Source: Anaeromyces robustus
Lineage: Eukaryota > Neocallimastigomycota > Neocallimastigomycetes > Neocallimastigales > Neocallimastigaceae
Assembly (NCBI GenBank): GCA_002104895.1
Contig: MCFG01000231.1
Coordinates: 75,001-111,385 of the forward strand
DNA: 36,385 nt
Direction: 5' to 3'
The notes beneath the pieces were generated by a model. It did not search any database and was not told the DNA's origin. It was given only the letters and a program-made list of their open reading frames with translations. Below, in pieces: positions 21,829-35,751 of this stretch. Position numbers and translations under genes: made by a program. Position 1 is the stretch's first letter. Every line of letters begins with the position of its first letter.

Positions 21829-24539
21829 AAAAGAAATAATTAATTCCATAATAGAATATCAATATTTTATATTCTTTTCTTTTCTTTTCTTTTTTTTTTT
21901 AAACTATTTTCAATATTTTTAATTATTATTTTCTTTTTAAATATTATATATTTTTATAAATATTTATTCTAAAAGTATTATGTATATATTCATTATTAAT
22001 TATTAATTATTATCATTCATTATTATTATTCATTATTATTATTCATTATTATTATTATTATTCATTATTATTATTCATAATTCATTATTATTACCAGCAA
22101 TAGTTTATTTCAATTTGATCTATATATTAATAAGTGATAGTATTTTAACTTATTTTTTTCTATTTTTTTTTATTCTATTTTTTTCTATTTTTTTTTATTC
22201 TATTTATTTATTTATTTATTAATTTTTTTTTCAATTTCTTTAATTCCTACTATATTCAATTATCGTGTTAATCAATTGTCTATTAAATTTACTCCTATTT
22301 TTTTTAGGGGGGAATAATAGGGATGGATAAAAGTATTAAAAACATAATTATACAAATCAAATTTTAAATTGAAAATATATATATTATTAGTATTAGTATG
22401 AGTATTAGTATATAGAATATATATAGACTTTATAATTAGCTTTTTTTTTTTTTTTTTTTTTTATTATAATATTATTAAAAATAATATATATATATATAGA
22501 AGGGAAATTATAAGAAGATTTATTAGTAAATAAATTATATTAATTATATAAATTTTATTTTGTTGGTTCTTTAGTATACTTAATATTCTTTTCTTTATAT
22601 TTATATTTTTATTATATATTCAAATATATTGTTTTTTTCTTTTTCTTTTCTTTTTTTTTTTTCTAAACAGTTGAAAGTAATAAAACTATTTCATAAATTT
22701 CTTTTTATAAATAATAATATAATAAAAAATTATTATTATTATTATCGTTATTAATATTCTTTATTTAAGACACTATTATTAAAATTGGGCATGTTTGGAA
22801 TAACATAACTTCATATTTTTATTGCTAAATTTAAAAATTTATAATAATATTGAAGATAAAAAAACTTTTGTATTTAATCATATATATTATATTATTAATT
22901 AATTAATAATATTTTTTTTTATTCTATTAATTCTTTCTTGGAAAACAAAAAAAAAAAGTTCAATGTTAATATCAGAATATTTTGAATGTGTTAGGAAGTC
23001 TCATAAATTCCTCTTTCACTTGATAATAATTTAAAAAATTAATAATTTACATGATATAAAATAATTGTTAACTGTTTTAACATTTTCCAATTATCTAAAT
23101 TAATAAATTATATAATTATTATATAATAAATAAATAAAAAATAAGGACAAATATTTACATATTATATATACAAAGAATTTTTATTGAAAAAAAAAAAAAA
23201 AAGAAAAGAAAAAGAGTAATTTAAAAAAAAGTTATAATAAAGATAGTAATAATAAATTTAAATTGTATATGTGTAAATAAAATGAAATTTTAATAAGTAA
23301 TAATATACTTATTTTAGATATATTTCTATATGATGTTCACTTTGATAATGAATAAGGATTTAACAAAATTTTAATTTATTTCGTCAAGAATTCAAATAAG
23401 AATAATAATAATATATAGTTATAATAGTTATATAATTTTCATATATTATAATTAAATTGCCAAAGACTTAAATTATAAACCATTATTACTTTGAATATAT
23501 ATACATATAAATTAACAAAAATAATAATGAATAGTTATAGTAATTACTTTTATTTAGTTATTTTTATTGTTGTAGATTATATTGAATTTCTTTTTAATTT
23601 TTTTTTTTTACTTTGTTACTACTTATTTTATATATATTTCTATATTTTTTTATAATTATATACAACATTTCTATTTATATTTCAATAGTTTTTCAATGAA
23701 TGTAATATTTCCTAATATTATAATTTTTTTTTTTATAAATAAATGTATTTTTTATATTCATCTTTTTAATTATTAGATTTGTGTAATGAATTTGAATTAT
23801 TTTTATTGGATTACTTTTTATTATTTTATTTTAAAATTCTGAATTTATTAAGATTTTAATATAATTTTTCTGAATTTTTTAAGTTAATGAAAGTTTAATA
23901 ATGGTATTATAACTTTATTATTACCTCTTTATATTAAATTTGTATATTGAACATTAACTAATAATTTTTAGTATACATAATATTGAAATATTATTATATT
24001 AATGAGTTACTTTATTAATGAAATATTGTATTAATGAGATATTTTGAAATATTGATTGTTGAATATTGATTGTTGAAATATTATATTATTGAATTAACAT
24101 ATATTTTATATCATTGAATTATTATAATATAGTTAAAACTACCTTGTCAAGTTGATACATCTAATTCAATTATTTTAATTATATTCTTTAATACTTTTAA
24201 ACATAAATTATAGGAATTATTAGAAAGCCACATTTTTATAATTTTTATATAGATTAATTAGTATTATGATAACTTAAAACTAATATATATATAAAATAAT
24301 TTATAACATATATTATTTAATTATATAATTAAATAATATAAATTAAATGTATGCATGTTCATTTTTTTTAGTAATATAGTAGTAATAAATTAATGTTTAG
24401 ATGTAAAAATAATATTAATAATTACAAAACTTTATTTTTTTTATTTAAATATATAGTTTGAATAGAGATTTATTAATTAAAAAAAAAGCTTGATTTTATT
24501 TTTTTTTATGTATTTTTTTTTTTTTTTTTTTCACTATTA

Positions 24540-24606
24540 TATAATAATAATAATAATAATAATAAATAATAATAATAATAATAAATAATAATAATTAATA
24601 ATAATA

Positions 24607-24642
<36 letters not shown>

Positions 24643-24691
24643 TAAATAATAAATAATAAATAATAATAATTGATGATAATAATAATAATTG

Positions 24692-24738
<47 letters not shown>

Positions 24739-24765
24739 TAATAATAATAATAAATAATAATCGTA
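24540..24765. repeat. AAT trinucleotide array
   Basis: About 225 bp of AAT/AATA units with a few TTGATGATAAT interruptions. Confidence 0.85.
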
Positions 24766-25829
24766 TAATAAATATACTGAATGCCATAAAATTTCTTTTT
24801 ATTAAATTGTTACATCTTGATCATTATATATATATAAATTAATAAAGAATTTATTATTATAAAGTTAAATATATTTTTATATATATTTTATATAATGTTA
24901 GGCTTTCATTATATATTAATATTATAACATTTTAAATGAAATATTTTTATTTTTTATAATATTTTAAATTTTAAACTCAATTAATGATTAATTAAATTAA
25001 TTATATATTATATATTATACATTTGAAAAATGAAGATACAATATATATATGAAAATGAAAGATATATTTATAAAACTTTTAATTAATTTTAAACTTTAAT
25101 AATTCATATTTTATTTATTCTAATAAAAATGAACTTTTAGAATAAATAAAAAGTATAACTTTTTTTATTTTATAGAAATATCATATTATTTATTACACAT
25201 ATTTAAGAACTATTTTTTTTTTTTTTGAATTATTATATATATAAATATTATAAAATATAAATGAAATGTTATATATATATTTAGTATAACTGTTAACATT
25301 TTTTTATTATTAAAAGTATTCCTTTTTTATTTCTATTATTATATATATATTATTTTTTAACTTTAAAAAATATACAAAATATAATATAGGCCAGATAAAT
25401 GTATGTTAAAAATAAAATTTGGTAGTACAATTATTGTAAAGAGTTAATTTTATATGAAATTAATTTTTTATGTGAAATTAATTCTTTAAAATCTACTTTT
25501 TTTTTAATGCATAAATATTTACATCTTCTTATTTCATTTATGTAGATTTTAAAAAATTATAATTTTTCTATTTTCCAGTATTAGTAATATGTATAATAAT
25601 TATGTTAACAAGTGGCAAAGGTTGATGTATTTTGAATATAATGTATAAAATAATCAATTTATTTTAAATCTATACTTTTTTTTTATTACTGATGCTTTTA
25701 TAGTAGTTAAATCAATTTTAAATGTTTCATAAAAAAAAAAAAGAAAAAAGTTTTTAATTATAGTAAGGATAAATTCAATTAAAATCTATTTTCTTTTTAA
25801 TATATTATTATAATTAATAATAAAGATTA

Positions 25830-25928
25830 ATTAGAATTATTCCCATAAAATATATTAATTCATTTATTATGTAATTAATAGTAAAAATAATTATAATATT
25901 AGAATTATTCCCATAAAATGTATTAATT
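25830..25928. repeat. 30-bp direct repeat pair
   Basis: TTAGAATTATTCCCATAAAA followed by T(A/G)TATTAATT occurs at about 25830 and 25899, with one mismatch. The TCCC makes the match recognisable against the A/T background. Confidence 0.8.
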
Positions 25929-26386
25929 ATATAAAATAAGACTTGTTAAAAAAGTATAATTAAATCATAAACTAAATTAAAAAAAAAAAAAAGAAAAATA
26001 GTTATCTATTAAACTAATTAAAAAAATTTTTTTAACATATAGAATAATAAAAATTTAATTAAACATTATTTTTTATTTTTTGATTTTTAATTAATATAAA
26101 TTTAGATTTTTTATATACAATTAAATTAATTAATAAGATTTTTTTTTATTTGTATTTGTATTTGTTCAAAAATACATAAAGAAATATGTAAAAAGAAAAA
26201 ACAAGCGTTTGAATGCCATTTCCTTAAAAGTCAAATTTAATTAATTTACATTATATATAATAAATATAATAAGTAAATAAATAAATATATAAATATATAA
26301 ATAAATAATATATATAAATATATTTATATATAAATAAATGCATATTAAATAATATAAATAATTTATAAATGAATAAAACAGTAAAT

Positions 26387-26420
26387 GAATGAATGGAATG
26401 AATGAATGAATGAATGAATA
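26387..26420. repeat. GAAT tetranucleotide array
   Basis: Short AATG/GAAT run with one GGAATG interruption. Confidence 0.8.
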
Positions 26421-26517
26421 ATACTGTAACGTATGAATAAATAAAAGTTTATGGTAGAATAATTATTATTTGAATGATGTAATAACAATTAATATAAATA
26501 AAAGAATATTTTTTTTT

Positions 26518-26552
<35 letters not shown>

Positions 26553-27505
26553 ATCCCGCATATATTTAAATTATATATTACAAATTAAAATATATTTTAT
26601 CTGCATTACTCTATTTGTTAAATACTTTATTTTTTTTTATATTCTATTGTATTGTAATTTATGTTTTAATTATATTTTAATTATTTATTTTTTATATAAT
26701 TAAAAAAAATTTTTTTATTCATATTTTCTTTTGAAATAATTAAATTTATATATAATTTATATTTTTTTTGAAATTTTTCTTTTATTTCTTTTTAATAAAT
26801 ACTGACAACAGTAAAAAAAGATAAACGATATAGAAAATAATTATTATTATTTGATAAAATGCAAATTTTATAATGATTTATCATGAATAAAACATATCAT
26901 ATATCAATAATTTTTAAAAAACGAAAAAAAAATATTTTTATCTATCCATAAAAATAAAATTAAGAAATAATATAATATATATATAAAATTAAAAAAAGAA
27001 ATAAAAAAAAAAAAAAATAAAAAAAAAAATAAACTATTTATTTCTTTTTCTTTTTGTTTTCTTTAAAGAAAGAATATATATACATTAAAGATATATTATT
27101 ATATATCATTATACCATTATTTTATGGATTATAAAGACATTATTTATTAAAAAAAAGTTATGAATATTAATATATTTAATATATTAAAATTTTTTTATAT
27201 CTATGACAATACCCTTTTTTTTATCTTGATGTATATAAAAATATATGGAATATATTTTATAAAAGAAATTATTTCAAATAATATATATATATATTAATAA
27301 AAGTATTCAATAATATATATATATTAATATTTAAGTTATAAATAAATAAAAAAAGAAAGAAAGAAAGAAAGAGAATAAAATTAAAAAAAAAAAAAAAAAG
27401 GAAAAGACAAAAATTAAAAAAGAGTCAAAAAAAAAAAAAAAAAAAAAAAAAGAAAAAGAGTTATAAAAAAGAAAAAGCAAAATATAGAAAAAAGGAACTA
27501 TAAAA

Positions 27506-28597
27506 ATGAGGACCAATATGAAATATAATAACATAACTATTGATATAAAAGATAATGAGAATGGTATTTCTTGCAAATATATATATATATATGGTTTTAT
27601 ATTTTCTAATATTATATATTTTATTGTAATAATTAAAATAATATATAATAAAATAATTTTAATATATAGGGTATGAATATTCAGATATTAGTAATCTTTC
27701 TTCAGAAGAAAGTGTAATGATATTATCATCTTATAATACAATTAATATATAATTTTAAAACTATATCTATTATATAACAAACTAATATTTGTTACGTATA
27801 TATAATTTTTTATCACGATTATTTTTTTTAAAATAGGACCAATATAGCTTTTCTTCAAATGATGAACAAAGTAGTTTGCCACCCCCATATAAAAATTTAA
27901 CTAATACCACTACTACTACTACAACTACTAATAATAATAATAATTCAAAAAGTTTTAATTACAGTAGAAATATGGATATTAGGGAACATATCAATGGTTC
28001 ATGTAAATATATATGCATTAAAAATATTCATATATTTTTTAATAATAAATTAAAATATATTAATATATTGATAATACATATTTGATTAATATATTATATA
28101 TAATATAATATTAAATATATTACGCATATTAAATATATATATTTAATTTTTTTTATATGTATTTATTTTTATTCTAAGTAGTCAATAATAAGAATTATAT
28201 AAATTCAAATTCAAACTTAAATAATAGTTATTTTGATAAGAATAATTATTTTAGTAAGAATAATAATGACAACACAAGTGATACAAGATCCAGTAAAGGA
28301 ATTAATGAATATTGGACTGCATTTACAAAAACTTTAACATGTTGTATTTGTTCTGTATGTTTAAAAAAATGTGGTATGACGTCAGAACCAGTTCAAATGG
28401 CTTGGAGAGAAAAGGTTTTTTTTTTTTTTTTTATTATTATATATATAATTTATGTACAATAAATATAATAATTGTTTTTTTTTTTTGTTATTAAATTTTA
28501 TATATTTACATATATTCATACATACATATATATATATATAATAAAAATAATAAATAATTATAACAACGTCAAAAATAATAAATAAATAAATAAAAAA

Positions 28598-28638
<41 letters not shown>

Positions 28639-31600
28639 ATTAAATTATATTAATATATAATAATATATAAATTATTATATTTATCATATAATACTTTATA
28701 TATTTAAATTTTAATATTTATATTATTATTCATATTATTGAAAAAAGATTACAATGGTTATTATATATCTAGTAATGATGGCATTAACAGGTTATTTTAC
28801 CTTTGGTCTACAAAAAACTATATGTCATACAGAAGTTAATGGATTTAATCCATGGAGAACAATTAATAATGATATTTATACCATAAATAAATTAAAAGGT
28901 CCAATTATACGAGGTTATACTTATAATTATCAAGAATTAGAAAAGTTAGGACTTGATATACCAGAAGAATATAATAATACAAATTTAAACTCTGTTTATT
29001 TATATAATAAAAGTGGAGAATTTAAAAGTTCATGTAAAAATTTTGTAAGCGATAATAATTGTCATATAATGGAACAAAATGATTTTAATATACCATGTCA
29101 AAATATTAAAATTTTAAATCGTGCTACTAGTATTGGAAAACAATTATATACCTGGGAAGATATTGAAGATTCCAGAAAACCAAATACAAAAATTAAACCA
29201 AAAACTCCAGAAGATTATGAAATTTTTAAAAATTCAAAATTATTAGTTTTTAATGGAGCTGTAGTTAATGTTACCAATCTCATTAATGATTCAAATTATA
29301 GTAATTTAATTACTGCTAAAATGAAAAAATCTTTAAAATCATTAATTGGTCTTGATGCTTCCTTATATATTAATAGAATGTATAAGTATAAATCAAATTA
29401 TGATATGTCGTGTATTTTAGTAAGTATATATAAATAATAAATAAATAAGTAAATAAATAAAATATATAGATAAATAGATAAATTAATTGGATAGATATAC
29501 ATAATTTATACCAATTAATATATTATTATCTTTTTTTTTTTTCATTTTTATTATAAATATATCGTATTAATATATTTATATTTATATATTATTATTATTT
29601 ATATAAATATTCTTTTGTTACCTTTATACTTAAATATTATATTTATTTTTATTTTTATTTATTTTATTTTTTATATATTAAATTTTATAATTAATTTATC
29701 CAATATAATATAATTATTAATAAAAGGAACAATTCATTGTTGGATATGTTGATAAAAAATCAACAGGATGTTTTATATCCCAGGTTTTTATTTATACTAC
29801 TTTAATTTTAATTTTAGGGGTTGTTTTAGCAAGATTTTTCATGGCTATTATATTTAGATATTTTATGGCACCAAGATTATTTAAAAAAAGAAATTATGAT
29901 AAAAATACTATAAATGGACCTAGAACAAAAATGAATACTATTCGTGCTATCACTTATCATTCTAAAGATATGGTAATGAATAACTCAAGTAGTGATACGT
30001 TAACTTACCTTAATAAATATATGAATTCTTCCGATAATATTAGTAGTAATAATGACCATATCAATAGTATTAATAATATAAGTCATGATGAGGATAGTGC
30101 CAATGATGATGATGTTAATAAAGAACTTTATACTATATGTTTAGTAACATGTTATTCTGAAGGAGAACAAGGAATTCATAGTACAATAGATTCTTTAGCA
30201 AGTACAATTTATAATGATTCTAAAAAATTGCTTTTTATTATAGCTGATGGACTAATTAAAGGGGAAGGTAATAATCAATTAACATCTGATATTATATTAA
30301 GTCTTATGACAGAAAATTATAGTCAATATAAAAATCCAAGAAGTAAAATGCCTGAACCTAAAGGTTATGTTTCATTAGGACTTAGAAATAAACAAAATAA
30401 TATGGCTAGAGTGGTAAATATAATTTTTTTTATTATTAATATATATATTATGAAAATTATTCTTATTATTTATTAAATATTCTTTTAATATTATTATTAT
30501 TTTTATTATTACTATTTTTATTATAATTATTATTATTATAATTATTTTGATTATTATTTTGATTATTATTTTGATCATTATTAATTATCATTATTAATAT
30601 TATTATTAACATTATTATTATTATTACTATTGTTATTGTTTTTTTTTTCAATTTTTCATTAATAAAAAAAGCATGCTGGTATATATACTTCATTAGATAG
30701 AAAACATCAAGTTCCAATTATTGTAGTAGTAAAATGTGGTACACCTGAAGAAGCTAATGATGCAAAACCAGGAAATCGTGGTAAACGTGATTCTCAAGTA
30801 ATTTTAATGAATTTTTTAAATAGAGTATTATTTAATGATCGTATGACACCATTAGATTATGAATTAACTTATCAAATACAAAGAACAACAGGAGTATTTC
30901 CTGATGCTTACGAAATAGTATTAATGGTTGATGCTGATACAATAGTTAAACCAAAATCTTTACATTATATGGTGAAAGCTATGGTTTGTGATGAAAAAAT
31001 TATGGGACTATGCGGTGAAACGAGAATTTTAAATAAAACAGAAAGTTTTATTACAGGAATTCAAGTTTTTGAATATTATATTTCTCATCATCTTGGTAAA
31101 GCTTTTGAATCGGTTTTTGGTGGTGTTACTTGTTTACCAGGTTGTTTTTGTATGTATCGTATTAAATCACCAAAAAATCATTCAAATTATGTAGTACCTA
31201 TTTTAGTTAATCCTGATATTATATCAGAATATTCTCAAACAGTAGTTGATTCACTTCATCAAAAAAATTTATTATTATTAGGGGAAGATCGTTTCTTGAG
31301 TACCCTTATGTTGAAAACTTTTCCAAAAAGTAAATTTCTAAAAATTTTTTTTAAAAAAAAAAAAAAAAGAAAAAAAAAAAGAAAATAATAATATTAAAAA
31401 TTAAAATATTAAAAGTTTAAATATTAAAAATTTAAATATGTAATTCATATAATATTATTAAATATAAATATATATATATTTAAATTAAATAGAATACTAA
31501 TTATTTAATATTTGAATATATATAAATATATATATATATAATAAAAAACATTATATATTATTAAATTATTAAATTATTATTATATATAGGAAAAATGATG

Positions 31601-33628
31601 TTTTTGCCTCAAGCTAGATGTAAAACTATAGTACCTGATACTTTTAAAGTCTTATTGTCACAAAGAAGAAGATGGATTAATTCTACTATTCATAATCTTG
31701 TAAAATTAGTATTTGTTAATGATTTATGTGGAATATTTTGCTTTTCAATGCAATTTGTAGTATTTTTTGAACTTTGTGGTACTGTAGTTTTACCAGCTGC
31801 TTTAAGTTTTACCATTTATATAACACTTAGCTTTATATTTACTCATAGTGTTGAAATTTTACCAGTAATTATGCTTTTTGCTATTTTGGGTTTACCTGGT
31901 GTATTAATTTTTTTAACTTCTAATAAATGGAATTATATTTTATGGATGATCGTTTATTTAATTGCCTTACCTATATGGAATTTCATTTTACCACTCTATG
32001 CTGTTTGGCATATGGATGATTTTTCTTGGGGTGAAACTAGAAAAATTACAACAGCTTCAGGTAAACACGAAAGTTCAGAAATGGATATTACAAATGTAGA
32101 TTTAAATAATCAAAAAATAGTACCTATGAAACAATGGGCAGATTATGAATATGAACGTATTATGGAAAATAGAAATAAATATTCATTCCAAGATCAAGGA
32201 TCCGTAAGAACTTTAGCTATGAGTAATATCATAAGTTCACCATTAATAAGAAGAGGTTCATCTTCAACTCTTAATTCTTTAAGTTCTGTATATTCATCTT
32301 TAATTTCTAATTATAATCATAATGGAGGATCAAATTCTAAAATGAATTATCATGAATTATTTCAACAATCTCAATATCTAAATTCAGAATTATTTAGTTT
32401 TAGGAAAAATTCTGATATTGAAAGAGTTGAAAATTCTTTTGGTAAATTAGATATATCTGAAATTAGAAAACAAGATTATTTATTAAGAAAATCAAATTAT
32501 TTTGATAATAGTAAGAATTTATTAAATAACTATAGTTATAATAATTCTCAACATATGACAAATCATAATATATCTAATTTTGACCTTTCATATATTATGA
32601 AAAATGCTTATGAAGCACAATCTAATCATGATTATAATAATCAACGTAATAAAAGAATACAACGAAATTTTAATGTTAATAATCATAGTGGTAATAGTTC
32701 GTCAAATCATAGTAGTAAACGTAATAGTAGTGGTTATAATGGTGATGATAGTTATAGTTCATGTCCTAATTTATTTAATCAAAAAGGATTTTCGGGTATT
32801 TCTCGTAGTAATAGTGAGAAAAACCATGATAAGAATTATAATAAAGCTAATTCAAACCATGATGCCACTTCTAGTAATAAATCTATTCAAAATAATCACC
32901 GAAAACGTTATTCTACTCCAACAGCAAATAATAGAAATATTAATAATAAAGAAAATGATATAAATTTTAATAATAATGAATTTAATAAACAAAGGAAAAG
33001 AAGAAATTCTAAAGTTATTGAAAATATGAATAGTATAACAGCTGATATTGATAAATTATTAGAAAATAATAATAATAATAATAGTAATAGTAATAAAAAT
33101 AAAATTAATAACAATAATAATGATAATAAATCTAATGATGATGATTTTAATAAAAAAAGTAAACGAAGAAATTCCAAAGTCATTGAAAATATGAATAATA
33201 TTACAGCAGATATTGATAAAATACTGGAAGAAAATAAATCTAATAATGATAATTTAAATGAAAAAAGAAAAAAACGAAATTCTAAATTAATTGAAAATAT
33301 GAATGATATTACTGCTGATATTAATCATATATTAAAAGATATTGAAAATAATAATCATAGTAATAAGAATAAGGATAAAAATAATAAAAATAAGAATAAT
33401 GATAATGATGATAATAAAGAAAATACTTATACTAATGATAATAGATTTAATTACTTTAATTTAATATCATCTAATAAAAAAAGTAATCAAACAATTAATA
33501 ATAAAAATATAAAAACAAACTATAGAACTGATACCTCTATAGATGTATCTAATGTAAACAACAACAACAATAATAATAATAATAATAGTAATAGTAATAG
33601 TAATAGTAATAATAATAATCAAAGTCAA

Positions 33629-33676
<48 letters not shown>

Positions 33677-33878
33677 TATAATTATAATTTAAGTCAAGAA
33701 GAAATTGCAAATATGTTAAATATGAAAAGACAAATTCATATTAAAAGTAAAAGTTCAAATGAGAAAAATCTTTATAATAATAGAAGAAAAAGTTATAAAA
33801 ATAATCATAAAAGTAATAAAAATATTATTTTAACTAATAATAATAGTAATAATAATAATAATAGTAATAATAATAATA

Positions 33879-33909
<31 letters not shown>

Positions 33910-34228
33910 TAGTAATAATAATAATAATAATACTATTACTAATACTAATAGATATAATAATTCTAATGGTGAATTTAATAATAATCCAAATGATTATACT
34001 ATAACAATTAATGATTATGACAATCCAAATGATAATAAAACTAAAACTAAAGTTAAAGGAAATAATAATAAAAAAAGACAAAAAAGAAGCAGTCGTATAA
34101 ATAGCGACAGCATTTTGAATAAAAATCATAAATCGAATTTATCGATGAAAAATTTAGTTTATCATGATAATAAAAATTATCAAGATTTCTCGACTTTGGA
34201 CAATTCTAAAACGAATGAAAAAAATTAA
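27506..34228 (+). CDS. Chitin synthase, class IV-like (Chs3 type), with long Asn-rich tail
   Basis: Eight exons: 27506-27563, 27670-27713, 27837-28002, 28182-28414, 28748-29419, 29727-30413, 30672-31329 and 31590-34228, giving about 1718 residues. The enzyme polymerises UDP-GlcNAc into chitin at the plasma membrane. Order: polar N-terminus; Cys cluster (143-153); AWREK; a membrane segment (171-188); an extracytoplasmic region with a cytochrome b5-like part; a second membrane segment (~411-430); the GT2 domain with [16 protein letters not shown] (Asp707, Asp709), GEDR (825-827) and QRRRW (864-868); then a membrane block (889-979) ending in FSWGETR (986-990). All catalytic motifs are intact. 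Class IV enzymes are usually near 1200 residues; the excess is a ~700-residue Asn/Ser/Lys-rich tail with a motif repeated three times. There is no myosin head. Intron 4 has a weak donor (GTTTTT), but the joined protein fits the family. Confidence 0.95.
28577..28636. repeat. AAAT array in intron 4 of the chitin synthase gene
   Basis: AAAT units with one AAAAAT interruption, lying wholly inside the 28415-28747 intron. Confidence 0.85.
32996..33345 (+). repeat. Three-copy coding motif in the chitin synthase tail
   Basis: K(R/K)RNSK(V/L)IENMN-ITADI begins at residues 1309, 1364 and about 1400. It is followed by a short hydrophobic, acidic stretch and separated by Asn/Asp/Lys-rich linkers. Each copy starts with a basic R-x-S site typical of basophilic kinases (RRNS in copies 1 and 2) and continues into a probable amphipathic helix. 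The linkers diverge while the motif is kept. Confidence 0.85.
33555..33945 (+). repeat. Asn-rich AAT codon tracts
   Basis: Long runs of AAT with AGT interruptions encode Asn/Ser homopolymer blocks in the chitin synthase tail, in two main clusters (about 33555-33675 and 33835-33935). Confidence 0.9.
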
Positions 34229-35134
34229 ATAAAAAAAAAAAAGATATGATGAATTAAATGATAATTCTACAATCATCATTAATAGAAATAATGCAATTGA
34301 TAATAATAACTCATAAAGTAAATAATAATAACAATATTGGAAATAATAATAATAAAAAAAAATTATTACTTAGAATTTATTAATATATAAATATAATATA
34401 ATAATAATAATAATAACATTAATAATAAAATAATACTAAAAATTATAAGATACCATCAAGTACAAAAAGAAATATCAAAAAATAATATATAATATCTAAA
34501 ATATATAACTTTCTATTTATATTATTAAAAGAAATTATATATATATTATAATTATAAAACTAATTATAAAACTTCTATTTAACTCATTTTATTGTATTAT
34601 TTATCTATTAAATATATATATTTTTTATTCAACAATTATTATTTTATACCCTTTTATACATTTATATATATATATAATATATTATTAATTATTATATTAT
34701 TTAATTTAATATTATTTAATATTTATTTTTTTATTTTATTTTTCATTCTATGTCTTTTATATATGTATATTATTTATTATTTATTTATTTATTAATTTAT
34801 CATTCAATTTATTTTATTCTATTATAAGAATTATATCATTATTAATATTAAAACTTATTATTGTATCGTTAATTATAACATAAATTATTTAAATAAAAAC
34901 CATAAAAAAGTATTTAATAAAAAACAAAATAATAAAATATTTTTGTCTATGAAAATCTATAAGAATAAATGTTGAAAAAATTTAATATATATTTATATAA
35001 ATTACTAAATATATTTGAGGATTTTATATATTTTTATAAAATGTTTTTTATTTATTAAGTATAATTTCATATTCTATTTTATTTTTTATATATAATTTCT
35101 ACTTTTTTTTGTATTTACTTATTTATTTATTTAC

Positions 35135-35173
<39 letters not shown>

Positions 35174-35174
35174 C

Positions 35175-35213
<39 letters not shown>

Positions 35214-35238
35214 CTTATTTATTTATTTATTTATTTAC

Positions 35239-35273
<35 letters not shown>

Positions 35274-35274
35274 C

Positions 35275-35309
<35 letters not shown>

Positions 35310-35362
35310 CTTATTTATTTATTTATTTATTTACTTATTTATTTATTTATTTATTTATTTAC

Positions 35363-35437
<75 letters not shown>

Positions 35438-35751
35438 TTAAATCATCAAAAAAATAATAAATAAATAAAAATTATTTATATAAAGAATTTAATAAATTAA
35501 AATTAACATTTTTAATATATTATTAATAAAAATATCAAAATAAAAAAATATAATATTAATATCGAGAATTTGAAATATTCGATAAAAAATTTTTTTTTTT
35601 TTTCAATATTATGTTTACTAAGTAAATTGAAATTTCATTTTTATAATTAGAATATTAATATAAAAATTATTATTTGAATAAAATAAAGATTAATACTTAA
35701 TTTATTGATTTATTTATTAATAATTTTCCCTATTTAGAATTCTTCCATAAT
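34229..35751. other. Intergenic region after the chitin synthase gene
   Basis: 1.5 kb with no supportable gene. It is the 3' flank of the chitin synthase gene and the 5' flank of the probable F-box gene. Its main structure is the TTTA array at 35112-35438. CTATTTAG at 35730-35737 would also fit an intron acceptor, so an upstream exon of the F-box gene is possible. Confidence 0.6.
35112..35438. repeat. ~330-bp TTTA array with TTAC variant units
   Basis: More than 80 TTTA units. C-containing variants fall at 35118, 35134, 35174, 35214, 35238, 35274, 35310, 35334 and 35362. Because the unit is 4 bp, the strand reads as a repeating Tyr-Leu-Phe-Ile frame, which is a shadow and not a gene. Confidence 0.95.

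Larger units (their letters stand above)
20651..27505. other. 6.9-kb gene-free stretch
   Basis: I find no supportable gene, tRNA or conserved motif in this stretch between eIF4B and the chitin synthase gene. It contains poly-A tracts of 54 and 34 bases, AAT arrays, a GAAT array, direct 30-bp repeats near 25.8 kb, T-rich tracts and short AT-rich inverted repeats. Open frames in it encode only homopolymer-like peptides. Unrecognised non-coding RNA genes or decayed elements cannot be excluded by eye. Confidence 0.6.

Noticed and set aside
24506-24787. 93-codon minus-strand frame of Tyr, Ile and Leu runs
   Set aside because: Encoded by the AAT microsatellite; not a protein.
29841-31388. Treating the chitin synthase frames as separate genes or a pseudogene
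   Set aside because: Each break coincides with a phase-compatible GT-AG intron, and the joined protein has every catalytic motif.
32604-34129. Open frames on both strands within the chitin synthase tail
   Set aside because: Out-of-frame or antisense readings of Asn codon runs.
35109-35441. 110-codon frame of repeating Tyr-Leu-Phe-Ile
   Set aside because: Product of the TTTA tetranucleotide array, which has no stop in this frame.
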